Assembly (NCBI GenBank): GCA_944332995.1
Contig: CALVKR010000003.1
Coordinates: 62,001 to 126,000 of the forward strand
Reading direction: 5' to 3'
Origin: an uncultured Clostridia bacterium
Lineage (GTDB): Bacteria; Bacillota; Clostridia; Christensenellales; CAG-917
DNA: 64,000 bases
Position numbers and translations under genes: made by a program. A model generated the notes under the pieces. It had not been told where the DNA came from, searched no databases, and saw only the letters and a program-made list of their open reading frames with translations. This document shows positions 25,102-37,700 of this stretch, piece after piece (within the stretch, counting starts at the first letter, position 1; each line of letters opens with the position of its first letter).

Positions 25102-25749
25102 TTACGTCGTTTCCTGACCGTCACGGTTTTCGATCATCGATTTGACTTTCATAAGTCTTATCGTTGAGCTTCTTTCGTTTTCGTCAAGTTTCATAGTTAT
25201 AAACTTTATGGTGTCCTCAAGCTGAGGTATCATAACGTATTCGAGAGCGTTGACCCTGCGCTTATTTTTTTCAATCTCGTCTGCGAGCATATTACAGGTT
25301 TTTTCTATCTCGGCGAGTCTTAGCATTTTGGTAAGAAGCGACGAAAGCGTGGAAATGGAAAAATCGAGCTCGCTCGTTACGCTGGCAAAAGAGTAAGGAT
25401 ATAAATCCTTGCTTGTGCTTTCCGACGCCTTAAACGTGGGGACGTTGACGCTCATCACGTTTGCCGTAGAGGTTTCGAGTTCCGCACTGACGCTCGGATA
25501 AGCTATGGCCTCTTCGATGACGGCGTCGCTGGATACGGCACGCGCAAGCATGAAGTTTTTAAGAGCAAGCGAAAGCTCTTTCTCCACTTCCAGCCTGAGC
25601 GAACGGTTTTCCTTGATATAAATCAAAAAACGCCTTATCATCTCGTCCGATTTATCTTTCAACAATTTGTGTCCCCTAACCGCTGTCTTAAGACGGGCTT
25701 TGAGCCTTCTCAATTCCATACGGGTCGGGTTTACGTTCAATACAGCCAT
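25102..25749 (-). CDS. ntpD: V-type ATP synthase/ATPase subunit D (central stalk)
   Basis: 215 aa. VNPTRMELRRLKARLKTAVRGHKLLKDKSDEM is the subunit D signature; the protein is an antiparallel coiled coil forming the rotor shaft, with the second long helix (about 130-205) at the C-terminal end. It follows the B gene after 108 bases, the only large spacer in the operon, and precedes the calcium ATPase gene. Confidence 0.95.
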   Translation of the reverse strand: MAVLNVNPTRMELRRLKARLKTAVRGHKLLKDKSDEMIRRFLIYIKENRSLRLEVEKELSLALKNFMLARAVSSDAVIEEAIAYPSVSAELETSTANVMSVNVPTFKASESTSKDLYPYSFASVTSELDFSISTLSSLLTKMLRLAEIEKTCNMLADEIEKNKRRVNALEYVMIPQLEDTIKFITMKLDENERSSTIRLMKVKSMIENRDGQETT

Positions 25750-25857
25750 TTAAACCTCAATATCGGGCAACTATATTTTGCCTCATAGTTCAAGCGAATT
25801 GTTTCTCCGTCACGCAGAGCGTGATAAAAGAGCATTCGTTTTGTTTCGTTATCCGTT
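25750..25857. other. 108-base spacer between ntpB and ntpD with a hairpin and a 32-codon open frame
   Basis: On the minus strand TCACGC/GCGTGA form a small stem with loop TCT. An ATG-initiated frame of 32 codons (MLFYHALRDGETIRLNYEAK...) crosses it and ends just inside ntpD. There is no good ribosome site, so I do not call a gene; it may be a short palindromic repeat element or an intercistronic RNA structure. Confidence 0.4.
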
Positions 25858-27228
25858 TTATTTTTTAAGATATTTTTCGATATATGCGTCCCTGATACGC
25901 TTGAGTTCGCTCTTAGGCAAAAGGGCGAGCAATTCCCAACCGAGATTGAGCGTTTCGATAATCGAACGGTTGGTATTGAAGCCTTGGGAGATATATCTCT
26001 TTTCAAATTCCTCGGCAAAGTGAGCGTATTGCTTATCCACTTCGGAAAGCGCCGACTCACCCAAAATGGAGCTGAGTTCTTTTGCCTGCTTTCCTGCGGC
26101 GTAAGCGGAGAACAGTTGGTTCATCGTATCGGCGTGGTCTTCACGGGTTTTGCCTGCGCCTATACCCTTATCCTTAAGACGGGAAAGGGACGGCATAACG
26201 TCGATAGGCGGCGTAAGACCTTTTTTGTAAAGTTCACGTGAAAGGATTATCTGCCCTTCGGTTATATATCCCGTAAGGTCGGGTATCGGGTGCGTCTTGT
26301 CGTCTTCAGGCATGGTAAGGATGGGAATCTGAGTTATAGAGCCTTTTTTCCCGACAATTCTTCCCGCTCTTTCGTAAATTGTGGCGAGGTCGGTATAGAG
26401 ATAACCCGGGTAACCTCTACGTCCGGGGACTTCCTTTCTTGCGGCGGAAACCTCACGGAGTGCCTCTGCGTAGTTTGTTATATCCGTCATAATGACGAGA
26501 ACGTGCATGTCCTTTTCAAAAGCGAGGTATTCGGCTGCTGTCAAAGCCATACGAGGCGTGGATATACGCTCGATAGCGGGGTCGTTTGCAAGGTTGATAA
26601 ACATGACCGCACGCTCGATAGCGCCCGTCTTTCTGAAGTCGGAAATAAAGAAGTTTGCTTCTTCAAACGTGATACCGATAGCGGCGAAAACAACGGCGAA
26701 TTTAGCGTCCGAGCCTATAACCTTTGCCTGTCTGGCTATCTGAGCGGCAAGCTCGGCGTGAGGAAGTCCCGACATGGAAAACACGGGAAGTTTTTGTCCT
26801 CTTACCAAAGTGTTCAATCCGTCGATTGCCGATATACCTGTCTGGATAAACTCGTTGGGATAATCTCTTGCGACGGGGTTGATTGCTCTGCCGTTTATAT
26901 CGAGCTTCATTTCGGGAATGATTGGAGCGGCTCCGTCTTTGGGACGGCCCATTCCGTCGAAAACTCTGCCGAGCATTTCTTCGGACACGGGAAGTTCGAC
27001 GCTTCTGCCCAAAAATCTTGCCTTTGCCGTGGACATCTTAATGCCCTGCGACGGCTCGAAAAGCTGAACGAGAGCCTTGTCACGGTTGATTTCCAAAACC
27101 TTACCGTTTCTGACTTCGCCGTCCTCTTGTCTTATCTCGACAAGTTCTTCGTATTTAACGCCCTCGACGCCCTCGACGAGCATCAAAGGTCCGACTACTT
27201 CACGAATTGTCTTATATTCTTTCAACAT
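25858..27228 (-). CDS. ntpB: V-type ATP synthase/ATPase subunit B
   Basis: 456 aa, the normal length. Non-catalytic nucleotide-binding subunit of the V1 head. [24 protein letters not shown] opens the beta-barrel domain. The Walker A region is degenerate ([18 protein letters not shown]), as expected for [19 protein letters not shown] and [31 protein letters not shown] are diagnostic. It starts one base after the A gene. Confidence 0.97.
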   Translation of the reverse strand: MLKEYKTIREVVGPLMLVEGVEGVKYEELVEIRQEDGEVRNGKVLEINRDKALVQLFEPSQGIKMSTAKARFLGRSVELPVSEEMLGRVFDGMGRPKDGAAPIIPEMKLDINGRAINPVARDYPNEFIQTGISAIDGLNTLVRGQKLPVFSMSGLPHAELAAQIARQAKVIGSDAKFAVVFAAIGITFEEANFFISDFRKTGAIERAVMFINLANDPAIERISTPRMALTAAEYLAFEKDMHVLVIMTDITNYAEALREVSAARKEVPGRRGYPGYLYTDLATIYERAGRIVGKKGSITQIPILTMPEDDKTHPIPDLTGYITEGQIILSRELYKKGLTPPIDVMPSLSRLKDKGIGAGKTREDHADTMNQLFSAYAAGKQAKELSSILGESALSEVDKQYAHFAEEFEKRYISQGFNTNRSIIETLNLGWELLALLPKSELKRIRDAYIEKYLKK

Positions 27229-27229
27229 A

Positions 27230-28999
27230 TCAGTTTTCTCCTTCGCCCTCTAAGCCGACGATTTGCTGTTTCATTTCTTTAAACAATTCATCGAAAGACG
27301 CTAAGTCTTTTTCCTCGATATACTTTGACCTGCCTATTTTCTCTTTGATAGGCAAAAGCATGAGGTCTTCAAGCTCGACGCCTTTTGAAAGAGCGTTGCG
27401 GCAAAGTTTATCGTTTTCTATAATGAGCTTTAACATTTTAAACTGCTTTTTGAGCGAGGCATAGGTATCCACTTCGTGGAAAGCGTTTTGGTGGAGATAG
27501 TCCTCTCTTATGGATTTAGCCGTTTCCATCGTGAGTCTGTCGGCAGGTGACAGTGCGTCCATACCGACAAGCCTGACTATTTCGTCAAGCGACGCTTCCT
27601 CTTGCAAAATTTTCATCGTTTCCGCTCTGAGTGCCGTCCATTCCTCGTCGACGTTTTCTGTATACCAATCGCCGAGTCTGTCGCTGTATAGCGAATAACT
27701 CGTAAGCCAGTCTATTGCCGGGAAATGACGTTTATATGCAAGCTGTGCGCTAAGTCCCCAGAATACCTTGACTATTCTGAGCGTGCTCTGCGAAACGGGT
27801 TCGGAAAGGTCGCCGCCGGGAGGCGAAACTGCTCCGATGGCGGTTATCGAACCTTCCTTGTTTGCCTTGCCCAGAACTTTGACAAGACCTGCCCTTTCGT
27901 AGAATTCGGCAAGACGCGACGAAAGGTAAGCGGGATATCCTTCTTCGCCCGGCATTTCCTCGAGTCGTCCGCTCATTTCACGGAGTGCTTCCGCCCAACG
28001 TGAGGTCGAATCCGCCATGATAGCGACGCTGTAACCCATATCTCTGAAATATTCCGCAATGGTAATACCCGTGTAAATACTCGCCTCACGAGCCGCAACA
28101 GGCATATCCGACGTGTTTGCAATGAGAACGGTTCTCTTCATGAGCGGCTGTCCGCTTCTCGGGTCTACGAGTTCGGGGAATTCGTTAAGAACGTCCGTCA
28201 TTTCGTTTCCTCTCTCGCCGCAGCCTATATATACTATTATGTCGGCGTCCGCCCACTTGGCGAGCTGATGTTGAACAACCGTTTTGCCCGAGCCAAACGG
28301 TCCGGGAACGGCTGCAACGCCGCCTTTTGCTATCGGGAAAAGCGTGTCGATAACTCTCTGTCCCGTGATAAGAGGCTTTTCGGGAGAGAGTTTTTCATAA
28401 TACGGTCTGCCCTTTCTGACAGGCCATTTCTGAAGCATACACACGTCCTTTTTACCGTTTTTGGTTTCAATCGTGGCAATCGTCTGGTCAATGTTAAATT
28501 CGCCGATTTTGATGTCGACAACTTTACCTTCTATTCCGTAAGGCACCATTATTCTGTGTTCGGTGACGACGTTTTCCTGAACCACGCCGAGAATATCGCC
28601 GGCTACGACCATATCCCCTTCTTTGACTTTTGGCACGAACGCCCAAAGTTTTTCGTGGTCAAGTGCGGGAACGTTTACGCCTCTCTGAATACGGTCGCCC
28701 GCTACTTCTTTGAGTTTGTTGAGCGGACGCTGTATACCGTCGAAAATACCCTCGATAAGACCGGGAGCGAGCTCGACGGAAAGAGGCATACCTGTGGAAT
28801 AAACGTTCTCACCGGGGCCGAGACCCGACGTTTCTTCGTATACCTGAATAGAAGCCTTATCGCCTCTTAATTCGATAATTTCGCCAATGAGCTTTTTTTC
28901 GCTCACTCGAACGACGTCATACATTTTACTGTCGCCCATGTTCTCCGCCACGATAAGCGGACCTGCGACCTTAACGATTTTACCAATTTGTTCTGCCAT
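27230..28999 (-). CDS. ntpA: V-type ATP synthase/ATPase catalytic subunit A
   Basis: 589 aa. Catalytic subunit with Walker A GPFGSGKT (233-240), the bulge domain insert (about 110-190) specific to A subunits, and [20 protein letters not shown] plus [10 protein letters not shown]. It hydrolyses or makes ATP at the V1 head. It lies 3 bases after the small F-type stalk subunit gene, within the compact ntp operon. Confidence 0.98.
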   Translation of the reverse strand: MAEQIGKIVKVAGPLIVAENMGDSKMYDVVRVSEKKLIGEIIELRGDKASIQVYEETSGLGPGENVYSTGMPLSVELAPGLIEGIFDGIQRPLNKLKEVAGDRIQRGVNVPALDHEKLWAFVPKVKEGDMVVAGDILGVVQENVVTEHRIMVPYGIEGKVVDIKIGEFNIDQTIATIETKNGKKDVCMLQKWPVRKGRPYYEKLSPEKPLITGQRVIDTLFPIAKGGVAAVPGPFGSGKTVVQHQLAKWADADIIVYIGCGERGNEMTDVLNEFPELVDPRSGQPLMKRTVLIANTSDMPVAAREASIYTGITIAEYFRDMGYSVAIMADSTSRWAEALREMSGRLEEMPGEEGYPAYLSSRLAEFYERAGLVKVLGKANKEGSITAIGAVSPPGGDLSEPVSQSTLRIVKVFWGLSAQLAYKRHFPAIDWLTSYSLYSDRLGDWYTENVDEEWTALRAETMKILQEEASLDEIVRLVGMDALSPADRLTMETAKSIREDYLHQNAFHEVDTYASLKKQFKMLKLIIENDKLCRNALSKGVELEDLMLLPIKEKIGRSKYIEEKDLASFDELFKEMKQQIVGLEGEGEN

Positions 29000-29002
29000 T
29001 TA

Positions 29003-29326
29003 TTAGTCCTCTTCTTTAAATAATATGTCCGAGCCGATAGCTTTTTCGATATCTCTTTTAATACCCTGCATACCGAAGCCGTTGCTTCCCTCAGCCGACG
29101 GAATGGGCACGATAACGGGATACGGACGTGATTTATATTTAACGAGCATATGCTCTAAGGTTTGCGCAAGTTTATCGGTTATAAAAATAACCTTATAATC
29201 TTTTGCTAAATTTTTTATGGTATCTTTTGCCTCCGTTTCCGACGACACGTTGAACACGTCAAGACCTATCGCCTTGAATGCCAAAACGGAATCTTTGTCA
29301 CCTACAACCGCAATTCTGTTAAGCAT
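29003..29326 (-). CDS. ntpG: V-type ATP synthase/ATPase subunit F (Enterococcus NtpG)
   Basis: 107 aa. Small Rossmann-like central-stalk subunit: RIAVVGDKDSVLAFKAIGLDVF, then VIFITDKLAQ and the PVIVPIPSAEGSNGFGMQGIKRDIEKAIG block with a C-terminal helix. It overlaps the end of the C gene by 8 bases. It is called F in archaeal naming and NtpG in E. hirae. Confidence 0.93.
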   Translation of the reverse strand: MLNRIAVVGDKDSVLAFKAIGLDVFNVSSETEAKDTIKNLAKDYKVIFITDKLAQTLEHMLVKYKSRPYPVIVPIPSAEGSNGFGMQGIKRDIEKAIGSDILFKEED

Positions 29327-30311
29327 ATAAACCTCGCATTCTCTGTTTTATCAAATCGTCGTCAACTTTGTTTTTGATTTTTGCAACCAAAAGTTTTAAC
29401 GTTTTAAGCTCGGTGAGTTTACCGAGATAATACCCTGCTATGGGTGCGGCGGAAAACATTTCCGCTCTTTCTTTTTTGAAAAAGTCAAGTTTAAAATTGT
29501 CGCATTCTGCCTCGAAACGAGCAAGACCTTCGGATACGAACACCGAAACAAGCGAGCCGTAAGGCGTAAACTTCATTTTTTCGGCAAACGCCTCAAAACT
29601 CTGTTCAAACGCCGAGATAAAGAAATCTTTGTCAAGCGTTCCGTTTTCGATAAAGCCTTCGGCAAAAAATTTCAAATCGAGATTCGCCCTTTTAGTCCTC
29701 AAAAAGGCGGATATGTTGGCAATATCGATAGACGACGTAAAGTAATTGACAAGCTCTTTGCGCCTGCCCTTTTTTGCTACCGAAAGTGTTTCGCCAAACA
29801 TAGCCTTGTCGCAGACCACGTCTATAATGTGCGGCGATACTCTCTCCGACGACTCGAGTGTTTTGACCGCCTTTGCCATGTTTTCGGATAACGAATTTAC
29901 GTCCCCCGCTACTACGGCGTTGGTCAGAGTGTCCATCGAATATTTACCCTCGGTCATATACAGCTCCGAGTTTTCGTCGTCTTTTTTATCTTTCAAAAGC
30001 TGACCGCTGTATTTGAGTTTTAAAAGAGCCTTGAGGTTGTGATAGTCGTGCTCGACCAAAAAAGCCTCGAGCCCGCTTTCGGGAACGACGAGTTCCGAAA
30101 ACTCTTTACCCAGCTCTTTTTCGGCGTTTACGAACATAGTATCGAAATCGAGATTGTCGCAGCCCAAGCCGTAGCCGTATTCGTTTAAAAGCTTGAATGC
30201 GTCCTCTAAGCTCTCCTGTTCGGAAAGTCTTGCTATCTGCGAATCGTTTAAAAGCCTGACTTCCTTAGCCTTAACTCTTGCGTTTGAAAAGATAAAATCG
30301 CTACCGCTCAT
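29319..30311 (-). CDS. ntpC: V-type ATP synthase/ATPase subunit C (d-type)
   Basis: 330 aa. All-helical funnel that links the central stalk to the membrane ring. YIFSNARVKAKE-like start (FIFSNARVKAKEVRLL), internal LVEHDYHNLKALLKLKYSG and DIANISAFLRTKRANLD, and the C-terminal EPIAGYYLGKLTE-like block (APIAGYYLGKLTELKTLKLL) are typical. Its start abuts the stop of the E gene. Confidence 0.95.
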   Translation of the reverse strand: MSGSDFIFSNARVKAKEVRLLNDSQIARLSEQESLEDAFKLLNEYGYGLGCDNLDFDTMFVNAEKELGKEFSELVVPESGLEAFLVEHDYHNLKALLKLKYSGQLLKDKKDDENSELYMTEGKYSMDTLTNAVVAGDVNSLSENMAKAVKTLESSERVSPHIIDVVCDKAMFGETLSVAKKGRRKELVNYFTSSIDIANISAFLRTKRANLDLKFFAEGFIENGTLDKDFFISAFEQSFEAFAEKMKFTPYGSLVSVFVSEGLARFEAECDNFKLDFFKKERAEMFSAAPIAGYYLGKLTELKTLKLLVAKIKNKVDDDLIKQRMRGLYA

Positions 30312-30896
30312 TTATGCCTCCGCAAACAATTTTTTTGCAACTTCTTCTTCAAGCTCGTCCTTTAAAATCTGAAATTCGGAATCGAGCGTGAGATTTTTAT
30401 CCACACCCTTTCCGGAAAGAACGATACCGCCGTCAAATTTGCCGAGCTCCTTGTTTAAGGTAAGTTTGATTTTCTTTTTGGCGGAAATATCTTTAATCAC
30501 GGCTTCGGTAACGATATCCTTTTCCCTCTTGGAAATGGTCACGACGTCGCCGTCCTCGGCGTATGAAAGCATGCCGAGAATGATTTTTGAATATTTATCC
30601 TTCGGAAGGTTTTTCACTTTTTCCAATGCCATATCAAAGGTTTTTGCGACGACGTCGTTTTTGGCGCCGAACAGCATTTTTTTTGCGTCAAGCTCGGCAA
30701 CCGTTTTCGAGCGGTTCATTATATCGTCGACGGCAACTGCTTTATCCTTTTGAGCTTTGGCTTTATAAGAATCGCAGAAAGACTCGGCGTCTTGTATTAT
30801 TTTTTCCGCCTTCGCCTTAGCTTCCGCAATTAAAGCTTCTTCCTTTAACTTGGCGTCGGAAATTATTTTTTCGATTATTGCTTCCTTGCCCTGCAT
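30312..30896 (-). CDS. ntpE: V-type ATP synthase/ATPase subunit E (peripheral stalk)
   Basis: 194 aa. The first about 90 residues are a long Ala/Lys/Glu-rich helix (IISDAKLKEEALIAEAKAKAEKIIQ) and the rest a small alpha/beta head (GGIVLSGKGVDKNLTLDSEF), the standard E layout. It pairs with the G/H-like subunit encoded at the head of the ATPase genes to form the stator stalk. Confidence 0.93.
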   Translation of the reverse strand: MQGKEAIIEKIISDAKLKEEALIAEAKAKAEKIIQDAESFCDSYKAKAQKDKAVAVDDIMNRSKTVAELDAKKMLFGAKNDVVAKTFDMALEKVKNLPKDKYSKIILGMLSYAEDGDVVTISKREKDIVTEAVIKDISAKKKIKLTLNKELGKFDGGIVLSGKGVDKNLTLDSEFQILKDELEEEVAKKLFAEA

Positions 30897-30910
30897 AATT
30901 ACCTCAAAAA

Positions 30911-33471
<2,561 letters not shown>

Positions 33472-33483
33472 TTACTACCTCGA

Positions 33484-33801
33484 TTAAAATTTCTTGACAA
33501 ACGAATCGCAGATATAGCTTGCAATCTTTTCCGATTGAGCTTTCATGTTATCGGCAAGAGAATCGGCAAAAACCTTTCCCTCCGCAATGATAGTTTTCCT
33601 TTGCTTTTCCGCTTTCTTTTCCGCATCGGCGCAAACGGATTTAAGTTCTTCCTTGCACTCCAAAACAACGTCTTTGCGCATTTTTTCCGCTTTCATTTCC
33701 GCTTCGAGAACAATTGCTTTTGAATCCTGAACGCCTTTAAAAGTGATTGCGTCGGCTTCGTCTTCGGCGTGCCTGATGTCTTTAATAACTTCTTCTATCA
33801 T
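33484..33801 (-). CDS. ntpF: V-type ATPase peripheral stalk subunit (AhaH/NtpF-like)
   Basis: 105 aa, almost wholly a single charged coiled coil (AEDEADAITFKGVQDSKAIV, then EAEMKAEKMRKDVVLECKEEL). It is the right-handed stalk helix that pairs with subunit E. GGAGG lies 4 bases before ATG 33801, 11 bases after rpiB. Its place as first ATPase gene matches ntpF of the E. hirae order F-I-K-E-C-G-A-B-D. Confidence 0.88.
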   Translation of the reverse strand: MIEEVIKDIRHAEDEADAITFKGVQDSKAIVLEAEMKAEKMRKDVVLECKEELKSVCADAEKKAEKQRKTIIAEGKVFADSLADNMKAQSEKIASYICDSFVKKF

Positions 33802-33812
33802 ACTGCCTCCGC

Positions 33813-34259
33813 TTACAGGTTTCTGTTTTCAATATCGCTTATCATATCGACTCTCTTTTGATGACGTCCGCCCTCGAATTCGGCGGTATACCATATCGTC
33901 AAAAGTTTTGCCGCGTCTTCCGGCGTTACCACTCTGCCGCCAAGACAGAGAATATTCGAGTCGTTATGCTGACGGGTTGCCTTTGCGCTGAATACGTCGG
34001 ACAATACGGCAGCCCTTATGCCCTTCACTTTATTGGCTACTATACTCATGCCTATACCCGTTCCGCAAAGCAAAACGCCGAGGTCGCAAACCTTATCCGC
34101 AACGGCATGGGCGACTTTTTCGGCAAACACGGGATAATCGACCGACTCTGAGCTGTTAGTCCCGAAGTCGACTACTTCCGCACCGAGTTTGTTTAACGTT
34201 TCGATTATCTTTTCCTTTAAGACGAAACCGCCGTGGTCACATCCTACCGCAACTTTCAT
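33813..34259 (-). CDS. rpiB: ribose 5-phosphate isomerase B
   Basis: 148 aa. It interconverts ribose 5-phosphate and ribulose 5-phosphate. VGCDHGGFVLKE (Asp/His substrate site), the catalytic base C65 in LCGTGIGMSIVANK, and RQHNDSNIL (H98) are all present. It is the first gene of the long transcript that carries the V-ATPase and the calcium ATPase. The link to the ATPase is probably only transcriptional. Confidence 0.96.
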   Translation of the reverse strand: MKVAVGCDHGGFVLKEKIIETLNKLGAEVVDFGTNSSESVDYPVFAEKVAHAVADKVCDLGVLLCGTGIGMSIVANKVKGIRAAVLSDVFSAKATRQHNDSNILCLGGRVVTPEDAAKLLTIWYTAEFEGGRHQKRVDMISDIENRNL

Positions 34260-34290
34260 AACATACCTCTATAGTGCTTTTTATTGGATA

Positions 34291-34319
34291 ATTATACAAC
34301 AATTTAATTGACTTTGCAA
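34291..34319 (-). promoter_or_regulatory. promoter of the rpiB-V-ATPase-Ca2+-ATPase operon
   Basis: TTGCAA (34319-34314), 17-base spacer, TATAAT (34296-34291) on the minus strand, about 30 bases before ATG 34259. Confidence 0.82.
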
Positions 34320-34732
34320 CTTTATTATTTATCAAATTTCAGCTCCTCAAACTTTATTCCTCTGCCACAAATCTTTCCGTTTGCTCAAATATCTATATCC
34401 CGCTCAAACGCCCTTTTTTATATCTCATTTATAAAGCCGGCCTTTAATCCCCCCTCCTTTAAATTTTGAAAGTTCGTCAAAATCAATCAGCTTCCCCTTC
34501 AGTTTGTATTTTTTATCTGTCCTTACTTTAAATTTTTTGTATCCGTCTGTCCACTTGTACTTATAAACGTCATTTTTTAAACTTATTGTCTTTGTCAAGG
34601 CTATATTTTTTTTCTGTCTTCGGCTTTTTTAATTATCGGATATTTTGCTTTTTTTAACACGTGTTCTTTTTTAAATGAAAGTATTTATTAACACGCCATT
34701 TAATTTTCTGCCGGTGATAAATGAGATAAATA

Positions 34733-34762
34733 AAAAAGCAAAGGCTATTGCCTTTGCTTTTT
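34733..34762 (-). terminator. terminator of the giant surface-protein gene
   Basis: A perfect 13-bp stem AAAAAGCAAAGGC/GCCTTTGCTTTTT with a 4-base loop, 7 bases after the stop codon. A T-tract is built into the stem on the minus strand. Confidence 0.9.
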
Positions 34763-34769
34763 ATTTTGT

Positions 34770-37700
34770 TTAAATGTCATCGCCCGGAGCTTTAGGAGTC
34801 TTTGGGGACTTCGGAGCTTTAGGAGCTTTAGGCGCCTTGGGTGCTACCTGTTCCGCCGAGCTGTCAGCTGCCAATTTGGGTGACTTGGGAGCTTTGGGAG
34901 CTTTGGGAGCTTTCGGCTTTTTAGGCTCATCCGCCTCCACTACAACGTCGGTGGGCTCTTTGTTGACTTTGGGTGATTTGGGCGATTTAGTCTTTTTCTT
35001 CTTCTTTTTGCCACCGTCTTCACCGTCGGCTTCTGCGTTTTCATCTTCTTCCACTTCGACTTCTTCTCCGTTAGGTCCTACCGCCATTGCCTTTTTCTTT
35101 TTCTTGACCAAGACGATAGTGACGGGAATGCCGACGCCGAGCAAGACTATGAGAACTATAATCGCAATAAACCAATACGGGAACGGAGCGTCAACAACAA
35201 CTACGAAGTAGCCTGCGTAAGAGGTGTTGGCAATAACCATTCCGTCGGAAATCTTATAGCTTACCGCTTTGAGATCTCCCTCTTTGGTAACGAGGTAAAG
35301 TTTAAAGTCGCTGCCGAGCGAGCTGTTATAGGTAAACGCTACCTGAACGCCGCCGTCAACCTGCATTTGAGTAGTTGCGTCGATAACCATACCAATCGTT
35401 GTCGGAGCAAAGAAGTTGCCGAGCGTTTCGACGTAGCTGAGGAATTCGCTGTAGCGAGCGTCATTCGACTTCAATACTCTGGCGTTCGAGAACCCGAACA
35501 TGAACGAGAAGAAACTGTCCTCAGACAATGCCGTGGCAGAAAGTGTGATATCTCCGAAGCTGTCGTCCTCGATTGTAGTAGAAATCGTCTTAACGCCAAG
35601 CGAATATGTTCCCGTTATATCGCCTATCAACGTGTAGTTTTCCTTTGTGCTGGAAATCGTATATTGATAGTTACCGGCGTTGAGCCTGCTCGTATTCGTA
35701 ATCAATTGGCTCGTGGTGGTATTAGAAGCGAAGTCGTAAACCTTACGATAGAGAACCGTGGCGTTTTTAGTCGTAAACGTATTTGCGAATTGACTGAAGT
35801 CCTCGGTTACTTCAACTTCAAATTTAAGCTGATTGTCTTCGCCTTGAATATATTCTTTCTTATTGAACAGGAGCGTAACTCTGACTGTAATGGGATTGAT
35901 GACCAACGACGCAGAATCGGAAGTAGTGTATGCGTAGTTCTGCGGATTGACTGTTTCAATCGCATTCTGCGGATTGTATACAGCGTAGTACGAATAGCTC
36001 GTTGCATTCTTGGGCAACTCTGCTTCAACGTCGGTCAACGTATCGTCGGAGTTGGCAACGTAGTATTTGCCGTCTCTATACGGATATCCGCCTATCTTAG
36101 AGCCGTCCGTCAAAATGTAGATAATCATTATATCGCTGTATGCGACTCTTGAACCGGAGCCGGAAACGTAGATATAATCTTTTGCCACGCCGCTTCCGTC
36201 GATTCCGTGTCCGTTTCCGTCATAGTTTATAGATTGACGGTAAACAGCGAGGTTGAACGGTGTCGGATTTACGGTAATTGTTGCCGTCATAATGGTATCT
36301 TTAAATCCGGTTGCCGTGATGAGCATATTAACCGTATATACGCCTGCGTTTTTAATTTCTGCAACGGGCTGTCCGTCGAGGAAAATCGAGTCAATCCTCT
36401 GAGCAAAATTTTCGACTCCTGTTCCGATGCCCTCAACGACAGGTATATAAACCTCGCCGTCGTAAGTTATGGTTTTGTCGTTGAAAATGACGTTCTTGAA
36501 GTCCGCATAGCTTATGACGTATTCCGCAACAAAACCGTTGCCGTTGCCCTCTCCCATCAGGTAGTCCTTGTCGAGATAGTCATACAGGCAAATAATAGTA
36601 TAGTTTTTATTTACAACCTCGTCGACATTGATGGCAATGCCGTATTTGACGTTATTTTCTTCCGACGTTACGGGAGATACCGCCGTCGCTTCGGAGGAAG
36701 TGATTTGATATCCCATTCCCTCGGTATAGCTTGTCGTAACGAATCTGAGAGCTATTCCCGTGATAGAGCTGTTGAGCTGTCCGTTTGCAAGACCTGAGGT
36801 GTTGAGTTCGGAAGCGCTGGACGAGAACATAACCGGGACTTCCGCATCGGATGCACCGTAAATTCTGCCTGCGGAATTGGTATATGCGTAAGCAACCTTT
36901 CTTTGAACGACCAAGGCGCCGGCATAATCGGTGAGCACCTGTCTTAATTCGTAAACGTTGTTCGAGTTAGACTGTGCGCCCGCTTTGACTGTCGTGTAAT
37001 CGTAATTATACGTTGCCGTCGTCGACATTGAATTGTTGAGAACGAACTTGTAGTTTGTCGCTTCGCCGCCTCTCAAGGTCAATCCGTAAATACCTGCGTT
37101 GGAGAACGAGTTGCACGTGGTGTATGCCGTCGGAAGAACAAGACTGTCGTAGAGTCCGATTTTGTCCGCCGTCTTGAATACGACGGTTTCGTCCGTCAAA
37201 GCGTTGTAAGCGTCGGCAAGGGTATCATAATATTTTCCGTTGCCTGTGGTATAAGCGGTAACGTCAACGCCGTCGTTGTTGACAAACGTATATTCGTAGA
37301 AATAAGTTGCCTGCGAGAAGTCGTCGCCGTAGTGAGCGAGAACATAAGGCATATCTTCGGTAACCGATATCGACGCCCCTTCGTTTTGTTTTGCCGTTTC
37401 GGTAACGTCGCCGTTTGCAAGCTTGACGTTGATTTCCTTTTTGGTTATCGTCGCAGAAAGCGAATACTTGGCGTTTTCTATCGTGTAGTTTTCACTGCCT
37501 TCTCCGGTAAGTTCGCTGATGGTGAATATCACCGTTCTGTCGAGGGAGAGCGAGGAAGCTTTAGCGTCGTTGAACACGACTTCGAGCGAGCTGAATCCTA
37601 CGTTCATATCTTCAAGAGCGAGTCCCGAAAGGGAAACCGCAAAGCTGTAGTTATCTTTCTTATCTGCCGAGTCGTCCGATTTAGGAACGTAGTAGAGACC

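Larger units (their letters stand above)
34260..34769. other. 510-base gap, mostly pyrimidine-rich and without a gene
   Basis: Holds the rpiB promoter at its left end and the terminator of the giant gene at its right end. The roughly 400 bases between (34320-34730) are T/C-rich on the plus strand, with no open frame, repeat or hairpin that I can support. Confidence 0.7.

Noticed and set aside
25737..26060. 107-codon minus-strand frame overlapping the end of ntpB
   Set aside because: Mostly an alternative frame of ntpB; only its last 32 codons lie in the spacer, and these lack a ribosome site.
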